In this document: positions 18,856-26,599 of the stretch, in pieces
Layout: every line of letters begins with the position of its first letter
How positions within the stretch are numbered: the first letter of the stretch is position 1
Assembly: GCF_000210895.1 (NCBI RefSeq)
Contig: NC_015964.1
Span: 1,137,501-1,201,500 of the forward strand
Direction: 5' to 3'
Length of the DNA stretch: 64,000 nt
Source: Haemophilus parainfluenzae T3T1
Lineage (GTDB): Bacteria; Pseudomonadota; Gammaproteobacteria; Enterobacterales; Pasteurellaceae
Notes under the pieces: model-generated
Seen by the model: only the letters and a program-made list of their open reading frames with translations
Told to the model about the DNA's origin: nothing
Database searches by the model: none
Made by a program: the position numbers and the translations under genes

Positions 18856-19560
18856 ATGAAGTTTGAAATTAAAGATAACCAGGTTGTTATAGCTTCTTAC
18901 CCTAGCAAAGAAACAATATTAAAACATAATGGAGAAATAACTATATACTCTATAATTAGGCGTTATAAAGAACGAAGAGGGAAATGCAGACCTATCGGCG
19001 ATAATTGCCCTATGTTGTATGCCATGAAAGGAGATGAAGGGTTAACAACAGATATTGAAACTATCGATGCTGTATATGAATACGCTAAAAAACTGATTGA
19101 TGAATATCCATTTGAAGAACATATCGAACAACCATTTGATGTGATCATACTCATGCCATCTAAACATAGTATTGGGCGTAATTTAGCTTGTTTATTGCAG
19201 CAAAAATTTAACATAAATATTATTGATAATTTTCTCAGAAAAAAAACGCCTCAAACATTGATTGAGGATGTTATAAGTGATAACACAATTCCCTCAGATA
19301 AAAAACAGTCCTTAATTACTGCATTAAAGAGAAGCGAAGGGGTATTCTCAATAAAAGACATAGCTCCGAAGAATAGATGCTATTTACATATTTTTTGTGG
19401 TGATCATGTAAAATTACCAGCTGATGCTAAACATGTATTACTCGTTGACGATATATCTTCTTCAGGAACAACATTTGAAAGCGCAGCAGCAGTGATTAGA
19501 CAATATTGCAAACAAGTTGAAATGATCTCAGCAGTTACATTATTTGCACCGATTAAATGA
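18856..19560 (+). CDS. Phosphoribosyltransferase-like protein
   Basis: A 234-residue protein whose C-terminal half has a type I PRTase fold signature: VLLVDDISSSGTTFESAAAV (about residues 194-213), the PRPP-binding loop, and a hydrophobic strand FDVIILMPSKHSIGRNLA about 85 residues earlier. The N-terminal 90 residues are not recognised. The substrate is unknown; relatives lie in mobile elements and phages as well as near comF. It stands alone on the plus strand at the start of the ICE accessory zone, upstream of the TTAATCATAAGAG repeats. Confidence 0.65.
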   Translation: MKFEIKDNQVVIASYPSKETILKHNGEITIYSIIRRYKERRGKCRPIGDNCPMLYAMKGDEGLTTDIETIDAVYEYAKKLIDEYPFEEHIEQPFDVIILMPSKHSIGRNLACLLQQKFNINIIDNFLRKKTPQTLIEDVISDNTIPSDKKQSLITALKRSEGVFSIKDIAPKNRCYLHIFCGDHVKLPADAKHVLLVDDISSSGTTFESAAAVIRQYCKQVEMISAVTLFAPIK

Positions 19561-19587
19561 GTTTTAAGTAACGATTAGCTATTGTCA

Positions 19588-19664
19588 TTAATCATAAAAT
19601 TAATCATAAGAATTAATCATAAGAGTTAATCATAAGAGTTAATCATAAGAGTTAATCATAAGAG
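19588..19664. repeat. Six tandem 13-base repeats (iteron-like)
   Basis: Six head-to-tail units of TTAATCATAAGAG; the first is 12 bases and the first two vary in the last bases, the last four are identical. Spacing of about 13 bases is close to one helical turn plus, and the block stands before a pair of promoter-like TTGACA sequences and a winged-helix gene, so protein binding (replication, partition or operator) is a fair guess. Confidence 0.8.
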
Positions 19665-19670
19665 TTAAAA

Positions 19671-19756
19671 TTAGATTGACATTTAATTAGTAAATACTTA
19701 ACATTAAGCACATCTAAGAGATTAGATTGACAGGGTAAATGTCCCCTCGGTCATAA
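19671..19756 (+). promoter_or_regulatory. Tandem promoter-like direct repeats
   Basis: TTAGATTGACA occurs at 19671-19681 and again at 19722-19732. Each contains a perfect -35 box TTGACA; plausible -10 boxes are TAACAT (19699-19704, 17-base spacer) and TCATAA (19751-19756, 18-base spacer). Confidence 0.5.
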
Positions 19757-19762
19757 AACATA

Positions 19763-19875
19763 GCAGGGACCCGCAGAGTGCAACTTCGGCCAGCTTATAA
19801 TGAGCAAGTAGAAGGAGTTCTAGGCAGCGGCTAGAAAAATAATGAAACAATGGGGAGCTTGGCTCCCCATCATTT
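19763..19875 (+). ncRNA. Candidate small RNA
   Basis: A stretch of about 110 bases with no open frame, preceded by a promoter-like TTGACA/TCATAA pair and ended by a strong terminator. It contains a TTCTAG-GCAGCGG-CTAGAA hairpin and the pair GTCCC (just upstream, 19741)/GGGAC. The arrangement of promoter, structured body and terminator suggests a small RNA. The start site is estimated and function is unknown. Confidence 0.4.
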
Positions 19876-19876
19876 T
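19850..19876. terminator. Bidirectional terminator
   Basis: Stem ATGGGGAGC / GCTCCCCAT with loop TTG; T-rich on the plus side, A-rich before it. It ends the candidate small RNA and lies against the end of the convergent winged-helix gene. Confidence 0.75.
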
Positions 19877-20537
19877 ATCTATTAGGATATATCAGTTCAT
19901 TATAATTTTTTAGGTAATATTGGTTAGGTAAATTAACCTTCTCTCCATTAACCTTATCGTATCCTCTATCAATTCTGCTGAGTAGTTCATTTACCAGCAT
20001 GAATGATAATGTCTTTTTTATAAACCCTTTTGGAATTCCTGTTTTTTCAGTTATCTTGAGATAAGATGCCATTGAATACTTAAACTTTTTATCTCTTATT
20101 GCAGAAAAATAAATGAATAATTTTAGTGCATACAATTCAATTTGTGAACGCAACGAGAAGCTTCTACAAAATATGCCTTCTAGCTCATGAATTGGGACTT
20201 TACACCACGTTTTATCTTCATTTTGATTCACTATATATTGGTTTGTTCTTCCAATTCTCTTAATTGAAATAATATTATTGGATTCCAATACTTTTAATCC
20301 CATGCTTATAGATTGCCTACTAATACCTAGACTCTCTGAAAATTCTTTATAAGTAAAATTTGTTATCAACTCATCATTAAATTCATCTTTTTGTGCCTTA
20401 CTTACGATAATTAAAAACATCATTAATGCAGCAATATTTGCTGCATTCATTTGATTTTGGTTATTAGATGAGTATCTAAATTTTTTTAGACCACCGTCAA
20501 TAACCCATCTACTCGGCATTTTGGACCAATATTTCAT
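19875..20537 (-). CDS. Winged-helix DNA-binding protein, possible replication or control protein
   Basis: A 220-residue protein with a helix-turn-helix at about residues 70-105 (FTYKEFSESLGISRQSISMG, then KVLESNNIISI and a wing). A further helical region follows. The start at 20537 is set by an ATGA overlap with the stop of the small membrane-protein gene upstream. Nearby iteron-like repeats make a replication-initiator or plasmid-type control role possible, but no known Rep family is recognised. Confidence 0.6.
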   Translation of the reverse strand: MKYWSKMPSRWVIDGGLKKFRYSSNNQNQMNAANIAALMMFLIIVSKAQKDEFNDELITNFTYKEFSESLGISRQSISMGLKVLESNNIISIKRIGRTNQYIVNQNEDKTWCKVPIHELEGIFCRSFSLRSQIELYALKLFIYFSAIRDKKFKYSMASYLKITEKTGIPKGFIKKTLSFMLVNELLSRIDRGYDKVNGEKVNLPNQYYLKNYNELIYPNR

Positions 20538-20695
20538 TTTTTTTTGTACACCCATAAAAATAGACTCATACATAAGAACATAAATCCAATACCAATTGAA
20601 AGATCGGTTAATTCAGTTACAAAGGTAGATAAATGATCTAAATTGAAGTTTGATAAAACGGTCATGATTAATGATAAAAATCTCTGTATTTGCAT
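20534..20695 (-). CDS. Small membrane protein coupled to winged-helix gene
   Basis: An unlisted 53-residue frame, ATG at 20695, with GGGAG nine bases upstream. Residues about 33-50 (SIGIGFMFLCMSLFLWVY) form one membrane segment ending in KKK. Its stop overlaps the start of the winged-helix gene as ATGA, strong evidence that both are translated. A membrane tether or small toxin is conceivable; nothing more can be said. Confidence 0.55.
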   Translation of the reverse strand: MQIQRFLSLIMTVLSNFNLDHLSTFVTELTDLSIGIGFMFLCMSLFLWVYKKK

Positions 20696-20861
20696 ATTGA
20701 TAAACTCCCATATAAATTTTTATACGGTATATTTATCTTTATATGACCCCAATATCTAGATATAGTTTTTATAAAATTCCTACAAAAATTTAATAAAATC
20801 AAATTGTTACTTATTAAAAATTAGTCTTTATTTTAAACTAATTAGTTCATAATGGATAGAT

Positions 20862-21149
20862 TTATTCACTATACATTTCATCCGGGCTATCATAATCGCT
20901 ATATTCATTCTCTGATTCAGTTGTATCTTCGTTTAATTCTGATTCTAATGTTCTTCGGTCTTCATCACCTAAAAATTTCCAGTAGTTACAAATCAACTCC
21001 TTTTCGCCATATTTTTCCCATACTCCTGGATAAAAGTATTCTGCTTCAACGTGACAAATCCCTCCTTCGTGAGGGTCTCTTATATTAGCTATAGATTCAA
21101 GGCTTTGAGTTGCAATAATACACGTGATATAGAGTAGATGGCGTTTCAT
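20862..21149 (-). CDS. Hypothetical exported small protein
   Basis: A 95-residue frame with a hydrophobic N-terminus (about residues 4-20) that could be a signal peptide, two later Cys residues (ICHVEA, ELICNY) and a very acidic C-terminus rich in Glu, Asp and Ser. No clear ribosome site is seen. Family not recognised; it may be a conserved ICE accessory protein. Confidence 0.45.
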   Translation of the reverse strand: MKRHLLYITCIIATQSLESIANIRDPHEGGICHVEAEYFYPGVWEKYGEKELICNYWKFLGDEDRRTLESELNEDTTESENEYSDYDSPDEMYSE

Positions 21150-21393
21150 AGTTGGGTCAGTATTTTAAAAATGACCAATTCTAAACATCCTATCCAATAC
21201 TAAGTAGCTTTATTTAGAAACTCTCCTGAAGATAAAAATAAATTATCAATGATGATACAGAGCTAAATCTATATTATTTGTCTAGAAACTTTGATTTTGG
21301 TTTTTAGACAGTCTAAAAACTAGAGAAGGGTAAGATTTTAGACTGGCAATATTAGGTAGTCTAAAAAGTATTAAGTTTTGAATGTATAAGGAG

Positions 21394-21680
21394 ATGAAAG
21401 TGTAAACTAGAATTTTTATCAATAGAAAATTTGCTGAATGTGATATAAGCAACTTAGAAATTTTAGTTAAAGGTAACATCCAAAACTTGAACGTAGGAAT
21501 AAATGGCAGTCAAACTATAAAAATACTCCATACCTCTATGAGTAAAGGTTCCGTAGGTCAACAAGAAATGTAAGTGGCAATGTATTTGGTTCAGTCAAAA
21601 GTATGTCTTGAAATATCCAAGTATTAGGTAATATCCAAGGTAATGCTAGTTCAATGTCGGGTTCTATTTTTATAAACTAA
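21394..21680 (+). pseudogene. Decayed repeat protein (GNV/GSV/MSG repeats)
   Basis: The plus strand keeps fragments VKGNIQNLNVGINGSQTIKI and, in the next frame, SGNVFGSVKSMS and NIQGNASSMSGSIFIN. The frame has a stop at the fourth codon, a shift at about 21570 and another stop in the second part. The fragments match a family of small beta-solenoid-like proteins with GSV..MSG repeats that I recall from phages and plasmids. Function of the intact family is unknown. Confidence 0.55.
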
Positions 21681-21712
21681 AACGCCCAGCAAGGAATTTT
21701 GCTAGGCGTTTT
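21679..21712. terminator. Bidirectional terminator
   Basis: AAAACGCC-AGCAA / TTGCT-GGCGTTTT with a short loop; A-rich before, T-rich after. It lies 17 bases past the end of the toxin gene (minus) and at the end of the decayed plus-strand gene. Confidence 0.8.
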
Positions 21713-21729
21713 AGTCTATTTGTATGAAT

Positions 21730-22032
21730 TTATTTGAATAAGGCTGCGTGCGTTCCTATTCTGATTAATCTAAGTTCTTTTTTGTTTTCTTTCTCCAAAA
21801 TTTGATAGATAAGTACAAGATCGTTAAGTATATGACAATCTCGGTAACCGTTCATCTCACCCCTTAAGGGATGATCTAAGTAATTTTCCGGTAGAGTGAG
21901 ATCTCGTTGCAGTAAATACATGACCTCAGAAAATTGTGGTGAACAAAGTTGATTTGGTGCTAATTTTTTGATGTCTTTCCTAAACTCTTTTGTCATAGCG
22001 ACTTGAAGTGTCGGACGCTGATGATTGTCCAA
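21730..22032 (-). CDS. yafQ: YafQ/RelE-family toxin
   Basis: A 100-residue type II toxin expected to be a ribosome-dependent mRNA endonuclease. The family hallmark is LDHPLRGEMNGYRDCHI followed by DLVLIYQI. A TTG start at 22032 is preferred because AAGGAG lies at the right distance. The gene overlaps the antitoxin by 53 bases. A His near the C-terminus (RIGTHAALF) matches the YafQ active site. Confidence 0.88.
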   Translation of the reverse strand: MDNHQRPTLQVAMTKEFRKDIKKLAPNQLCSPQFSEVMYLLQRDLTLPENYLDHPLRGEMNGYRDCHILNDLVLIYQILEKENKKELRLIRIGTHAALFK

Positions 22033-22324
22033 ATTGGTCTCCTTTTACTTTTTGTAAAACCTCAACAATATTCTCATTTGAGTTAGCTGAGGTGATAATT
22101 TCTAATTCTCCGCTTTCAGCTTCTTGCATCGCATTAAGTGTTGTAGCATTTGGCTGTAAGTAAGAGAGGTTTAATGGAACTGTTTTTGTATTAACAATTT
22201 CAGTTAAAAATAAATTTAATGCTTGAGATGGGGTGAAACCATAATTTTCCAGAATATTGAACGCCTCCTGTTTTAAATCCCCAGCTAATCTAAAGCTGAA
22301 AGATGATGTGTTTGTGATAGCCAT
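21980..22324 (-). CDS. RelB/DinJ-family antitoxin
   Basis: A 114-residue partner of the YafQ-type toxin. The N-terminal ribbon-helix-helix region (SSFSFRLAGDLKQEAFNILE, then GFTPSQALNLFLTEIV) matches DinJ/RelB antitoxins and should bind the operator upstream and autoregulate. The C-terminal 20 residues overlap the toxin gene and are not conserved-looking. Confidence 0.87.
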   Translation of the reverse strand: MAITNTSSFSFRLAGDLKQEAFNILENYGFTPSQALNLFLTEIVNTKTVPLNLSYLQPNATTLNAMQEAESGELEIITSANSNENIVEVLQKVKGDQFGQSSASDTSSRYDKRV

Positions 22325-22348
22325 GATAATCTCCTTTAAGTTACTTAC

Positions 22349-22388
22349 AGTTGGATAACCAACTAGATATGTCTTACATTGAAAGACA
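22349..22388. promoter_or_regulatory. Probable toxin-antitoxin operator
   Basis: Two inverted repeats stand 25-65 bases before the antitoxin start: AGTTGG-N4-CCAACT and TGTCTT-N7-AAGACA. Such palindromes are typical targets of ribbon-helix-helix antitoxins. Confidence 0.55.
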
Positions 22389-22496
22389 GCACCTATTATA
22401 TGGAAGAATGTATTTCAATGCAAGACATTTGATTGAGGGTAAAAAGATTTTTAGATGTTTATATTGTTAAGCTTAAAATACATATAAGGATAAAAA

Positions 22497-22586
22497 ATGA
22501 TTAATAACGATAATAATGATAAAAAACTAAATGTAGAATTAATGCCAGTAGTTAAAAATAATGGAGCTAAAGGTGGAGATGATTAA
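22497..22586 (+). CDS. Very small ORF (29 residues)
   Basis: A 29-codon frame with a good ribosome site (AAGGA, 6 bases before ATG), rich in Asn, Asp and Lys and ending KGGDD. It runs into a decayed region and may itself be the surviving N-terminus of a broken gene. Confidence 0.3.
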   Translation: MINNDNNDKKLNVELMPVVKNNGAKGGDD

Positions 22587-22624
22587 GCTAAAGCTGGCGG
22601 GAATTATGGTAGCGTACAGATAAA

Positions 22625-22957
22625 ATGCAAATATACTTTCAGGCTACGAAAGGTGAAGTAAATATTGCTCCATTACCACTAGTAAGTAGCTCCTAATCTG
22701 ATTTAGAAACCTTTCAGCAAGAGTTTGGGTTAATAGAATGAAACAATTTAGAGGAGAAATTTCAGGAGTCTAGGTCAGAAATAGAAAAGGGCTCGAAGTT
22801 ACGAAGATAATTCTTTACTTTAGATAAAAGCGAAAATGATTGTGAAGTAAATATAGATGAAATGGATATGTTTACAGATATCCATTTAAATGATTATTTT
22901 ATTTTCACGAGTCAGAAGGGTTATATAAGAATGAATGATTTCCATTTTTCTAATTAA
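22625..22957 (+). pseudogene. Decayed ORF with three internal stops
   Basis: A single plus-strand frame of 111 codons stays readable apart from three stop codons (TAA, TGA, TAA). The product would be acidic and hydrophilic (for example EVNIDEMDMFTDIHLNDYF). The family is not recognised. It ends 11 bases before the serine recombinase start and lies in the same decayed zone as the 21394 pseudogene. Confidence 0.4.
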
Positions 22958-22967
22958 GGTGAGTGAT

Positions 22968-23558
22968 ATGGCATTAATAGGTTTCGCCAGGGTATCAACC
23001 CAGCAGCAGGATTTAAGTGAACAGATTCAAGCATTAAAAGAATATGGCTGCAAAAAAATTTTTTCAGGGAAGCATTCCGGTAAAGCTGAGAAAAATAAAG
23101 CGCAATTAAATGAATTACTAGATTACATTCGAGAGGGGGATGTTGTTGCAGTAACTAAGCTTGATCGCTTAGGAAGGAGTCTTACTCAGTGTTTGAATAC
23201 ACTTGAACTATTTAAGAATAAAAATATTGGTTTTGTTGCAATACAACAAGGAATAGATACCCGAACCCAAAACAATCCTATGGGGATGGCCTTAATTCAA
23301 TTGTTAGGTATTTTTGCTGAATTGGAAAGAAGTTTTATTGTCGAGCGTACTCAGGAAGGGAAGCGAACAAAACTTGCTTCAGGTCATAAAAATGCATTAG
23401 GCGGCCGTCCACCTAAAGTGACAGATAAAATACGTAAAAAGATTTATGCGGATTTTAAAGCTGGTGATTCTATTTCAACAGTAATGAAACGATATGATTT
23501 ATCTAAATCAACAGTGGCGAGACTAAAAGGTATTTATAACAGAGAGAATAAGAATTAA
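22968..23558 (+). CDS. Serine recombinase (resolvase/invertase family)
   Basis: A 196-residue resolvase/invertase. The catalytic Ser is in GFARVSTQQQDL (about residue 10); the conserved KLDRLGRS with catalytic Args lies at about residues 65-72, and a C-terminal helix-turn-helix (STVMKRYDLSKSTVARL) binds DNA. I start at 22968 rather than 22935 because the product then begins MALIGFARVST. It lies outside Tn10 and 82 bases before the gene Tn10 interrupts. No inverted-repeat invertible segment is evident, so resolution or hitch-hiking are open options. Confidence 0.88.
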   Translation: MALIGFARVSTQQQDLSEQIQALKEYGCKKIFSGKHSGKAEKNKAQLNELLDYIREGDVVAVTKLDRLGRSLTQCLNTLELFKNKNIGFVAIQQGIDTRTQNNPMGMALIQLLGIFAELERSFIVERTQEGKRTKLASGHKNALGGRPPKVTDKIRKKIYADFKAGDSISTVMKRYDLSKSTVARLKGIYNRENKN

Positions 23559-23640
23559 CTAATAAATTCTTTTTTATGAAGAATTTAATGTAAAATATAT
23601 TGTCTAAGCAGTTAGGATTTAAATAACTAGGAGTCAATTT

Positions 23641-23712
23641 ATGACAAATTTCATTAAACTAAAAATTGAAAAAAAAATTAAAAATGATGCAGGTGAACTT
23701 AAAGGCCTTAAG
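23641..23712 (+). pseudogene. 5' part of unknown gene split by Tn10
   Basis: The first 24 codons (MTNFIKLKIEKKIKNDAGEL...) of a gene cut by Tn10. Removing Tn10 and one 9-base target copy restores an uninterrupted 148-residue frame whose remainder is at 32869-33243. GGAG precedes the start. Function unknown. Confidence 0.85.
23704..23712. repeat. Tn10 target-site duplication, left
   Basis: GGCCTTAAG, identical to 32860-32868; 9 bp is the Tn10 duplication length, and the sequence is related to the NGCTNAGCN target consensus. Confidence 0.95.
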
Positions 23713-25041
23713 CTGATGAATCCCCTAATGATTTTGGTAAAAATCATTAAGTTAAGGTGGATACACATCTTGTCATATGATCAAATGGTTTCGCGAAAAA
23801 TCAATAATCAGACAACAAGATGTGCGAACTCGATATTTTACACGACTCTCTTTACCAATTCTGCCCCGAATTACACTTAAAACGACTCAACAGCTTAACG
23901 TTGGCTTGCCACGCATTACTTGACTGTAAAACTCTCACTCTTACCGAACTTGGCCGTAACCTGCCAACCAAAGCGAGAACAAAACATAACATCAAACGAA
24001 TCGACCGATTGTTAGGTAATCGTCACCTCCACAAAGAGCGACTCGCTGTATACCGTTGGCATGCTAGCTTTATCTGTTCGGGCAATACGATGCCCATTGT
24101 ACTTGTTGACTGGTCTGATATCCGTGAGCAAAAACGGCTTATGGTATTGCGAGCTTCAGTCGCACTACACGGTCGTTCTGTTACTCTTTATGAGAAAGCG
24201 TTCCCGCTTTCAGAGCAATGTTCAAAGAAAGCTCATGACCAATTTCTAGCCGACCTTGCGAGCATTCTACCGAGTAACACCACACCGCTCATTGTCAGTG
24301 ATGCTGGCTTTAAAGTGCCATGGTATAAATCCGTTGAGAAGCTGGGTTGGTACTGGTTAAGTCGAGTAAGAGGAAAAGTACAATATGCAGACCTAGGAGC
24401 GGAAAACTGGAAACCTATCAGCAACTTACATGATATGTCATCTAGTCACTCAAAGACTTTAGGCTATAAGAGGCTGACTAAAAGCAATCCAATCTCATGC
24501 CAAATTCTATTGTATAAATCTCGCTCTAAAGGCCGAAAAAATCAGCGCTCGACACGGACTCATTGTCACCACCCGTCACCTAAAATCTACTCAGCGTCGG
24601 CAAAGGAGCCATGGATTCTAGCAACTAACTTACCTGTTGAAATTCGAACACCCAAACAACTTGTTAATATCTATTCGAAGCGAATGCAGATTGAAGAAAC
24701 CTTCCGAGACTTGAAAAGTCCTGCCTACGGACTAGGCCTACGCCATAGCCGAACGAGCAGCTCAGAGCGTTTTGATATCATGCTGCTAATCGCCCTGATG
24801 CTTCAACTAACATGTTGGCTTGCGGGCGTTCATGCTCAGAAACAAGGTTGGGACAAGCACTTCCAGGCTAACACAGTCAGAAATCGAAACGTACTCTCAA
24901 CAGTTCGCTTAGGCATGGAAGTTTTGCGGCATTCTGGCTACACAATAACAAGGGAAGACTCACTCGTGGCTGCAACCCTGCTTACTCAAAATCTATTCAC
25001 ACATGGTTACGTTTTGGGGAAATTATGAGGGGATCTCTCAG
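23713..25041 (+). mobile_element. IS10, left copy (1329 bp)
   Basis: Runs from the outside end CTGATGAATCCCC to the inside end, whose complement is CTGAGAGATCCCC. It differs from the right copy only near the two ends (for example TTTTGGTAAAA against TTTTTATCAAA at the outer region), while the middle of the encoded protein is identical. Confidence 0.97.
23820..25028 (+). CDS. tnpA: IS10-left transposase
   Basis: A 402-residue DDE transposase of the IS4 family that moves IS10/Tn10 by cut and paste through hairpin ends. D97 (VDWSD) and D161 (VSDAG) are present, as is the C-terminal YREK-type region with the catalytic Glu (QIEETFRDLK). Three residues differ from the right copy: S381, T389 and V398. 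IS10-left of the reference Tn10 is poorly active; the activity of this version is unknown. Confidence 0.96.
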   Translation: MCELDILHDSLYQFCPELHLKRLNSLTLACHALLDCKTLTLTELGRNLPTKARTKHNIKRIDRLLGNRHLHKERLAVYRWHASFICSGNTMPIVLVDWSDIREQKRLMVLRASVALHGRSVTLYEKAFPLSEQCSKKAHDQFLADLASILPSNTTPLIVSDAGFKVPWYKSVEKLGWYWLSRVRGKVQYADLGAENWKPISNLHDMSSSHSKTLGYKRLTKSNPISCQILLYKSRSKGRKNQRSTRTHCHHPSPKIYSASAKEPWILATNLPVEIRTPKQLVNIYSKRMQIEETFRDLKSPAYGLGLRHSRTSSSERFDIMLLIALMLQLTCWLAGVHAQKQGWDKHFQANTVRNRNVLSTVRLGMEVLRHSGYTITREDSLVAATLLTQNLFTHGYVLGKL

Positions 25042-25163
25042 TGCTCAGCATGTTTGAGTGCTTTACTCGCCGCGGGTTGAGAAATATGTAAAACTTCAGC
25101 CGCACGCGTTAAGGAACCACAAGTCATTACAGCATAAAAGATATCGAGATGTCTTAATTTCAT
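25038..25163 (-). pseudogene. LysR-family regulator remnant truncated by IS10
   Basis: The 41-codon frame starts MKLRHLDIFYAVMTCGSL and continues through TRAAEVLHISQPAASKALK, the complete N-terminal helix-turn-helix of a LysR regulator. IS10 cuts it after about 40 residues and supplies the stop codon. It probably controlled the neighbouring gltS in the ancestral host. Confidence 0.85.
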
Positions 25164-25393
25164 TCCATGTAGCCTACTGATTATTTATTTCTACGGACTA
25201 TTCTAACGAATAAAGTATAAATAATCAGATATACTCGTCATAATTCAAATTTTGGTTTAGTTGTCACGAGAATTAATTCGTAAACGTGCAAGCTAAATAG
25301 ATTGACTAGGGGAATATACGGGGTAAGAAAGCGGCTCGGCATACTGCCCTATAATAAATTGTTAGGAGAAGTACGCCGAGTAGTGTGTAGCTA
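25164..25393. other. Non-coding Tn10 segment
   Basis: No gene is seen. An interrupted inverted repeat, CTCGGC-TACT / AGTA-GCCGAG, at about 25335-25381 lies just past the gltS stop and could form a 3'-end hairpin; no T-run follows it. Confidence 0.4.
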
Positions 25394-26599
25394 TTAGGTA
25401 AAGTATGTACCAATTTCAATAAATATTTTAATTAAGATACTGTTTGAAATATCAACAATAAAGGCACCGACCATAGGAACGACAAGGAAAGCTTTATGTG
25501 ATGGTCCAAATGCTTTTGTGACTGTTTGCATATTCGCAATTGCTGTTGGTGTTGCTCCCATACCAAAGCCACAGTGACCCGCGCTGATCACGACAGCATC
25601 ATAATCTTTGCCCATCATTTTGAAGGTGACAAAGCAGGCAAATAGCACCATGACAACAGTTTGTACAGCAATGATAATTAATACTGGCCCTGCCATGCTT
25701 GCCAATTGACCAAATTTTAATGACATTAACGCCATTGCCAAGAAAAGCGATAAAGCAACGCTACCTAATACATCGACGGTCGGCTCAAACACTTCGTGTT
25801 TAAATACATGAGTCAGTGTATTACGGATAATAATACCGACAAATAAACACCAGACAAAAGTAGGCAGTTGCAGAAAAGTATCTTTAAACAATGCACTGAT
25901 ATAGCCACCAACAACAATACAGATAATCAGCATTGAAATGGTTTCAATAACGTTATTTGCATTGATTTTTCTTTTGACGCTTGGTTGCTCAAAAGCTTCA
26001 ACGATAGTGTCGCGCTCTTGCTCGGTTGTTTTAGGAATAGAGACCTTTTTCAAAAGATGACGGGCAACAGGGCCGCCAACTAAACCACCCAACACTAATC
26101 CAAGTGTTGCACAAGCCATCGCTAATTCAACGGCGCCTGTTACACCATATTTATCAGCGAGAATAGGGCCCCATGCTCCGGCATTACCATGACCACCTGT
26201 TAGAGTAATTGAACCTGCAATTAAGCCAATAAATGGACTTTCATTCATCATGACAGCCATACTCATGCCGACAGTATTTTGAATGGCGATTAGGATCGTT
26301 ACTGCAATAGTTAATAGAACTAACGGCTTTCCTCCTTTAATCAGTCGAGAAAAGTCAGAACTTAGCCCGATAGAGGAAAAGAATGTGAGCATTAATAAAC
26401 TTTGCAATGAAGCATCAAAAGTAAACGAATAACCTGATGTTTTATCAATAATTAACAGAACAATTGCAACAATAAAGCCACCAACGACGGCTTCTGGTAT
26501 GTGGTTTTTTTGTAGGAACGGGGTAAATTTTACGACAAACATTCCTATGAGTAGCGCGATACATGCGACTAATAATGTATAACTGGCATCTAGGATCAT
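25394..26599 (-). CDS. gltS: Sodium/glutamate symporter
   Basis: A 401-residue Na+-coupled glutamate carrier with about 11-12 membrane segments. The paired pore-loop regions GSITLTGGHGNAGAWGPIL and SAGHCGFGMGATPTAIANM are the family signatures. It is known Tn10 cargo. A 10-base inverted repeat lies before its start, and a LysR remnant follows it. Confidence 0.93.
   Translation of the reverse strand: MILDASYTLLVACIALLIGMFVVKFTPFLQKNHIPEAVVGGFIVAIVLLIIDKTSGYSFTFDASLQSLLMLTFFSSIGLSSDFSRLIKGGKPLVLLTIAVTILIAIQNTVGMSMAVMMNESPFIGLIAGSITLTGGHGNAGAWGPILADKYGVTGAVELAMACATLGLVLGGLVGGPVARHLLKKVSIPKTTEQERDTIVEAFEQPSVKRKINANNVIETISMLIICIVVGGYISALFKDTFLQLPTFVWCLFVGIIIRNTLTHVFKHEVFEPTVDVLGSVALSLFLAMALMSLKFGQLASMAGPVLIIIAVQTVVMVLFACFVTFKMMGKDYDAVVISAGHCGFGMGATPTAIANMQTVTKAFGPSHKAFLVVPMVGAFIVDISNSILIKIFIEIGTYFT

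Noticed and set aside
19588..19664. CRISPR array
   Set aside because: Units are 13 bases and directly adjacent with no spacers, and no cas gene is present.
22935..23712. Serine recombinase as a Tn10 or Tn3-type component
   Set aside because: It lies outside the Tn10 ends and target repeats, and no Tn3-family transposase or 38-bp inverted repeats are seen.
23641..23880. 79-residue frame running into IS10
   Set aside because: Only the first 24 codons belong to the old gene; the rest is the IS10 outer end read through by chance.
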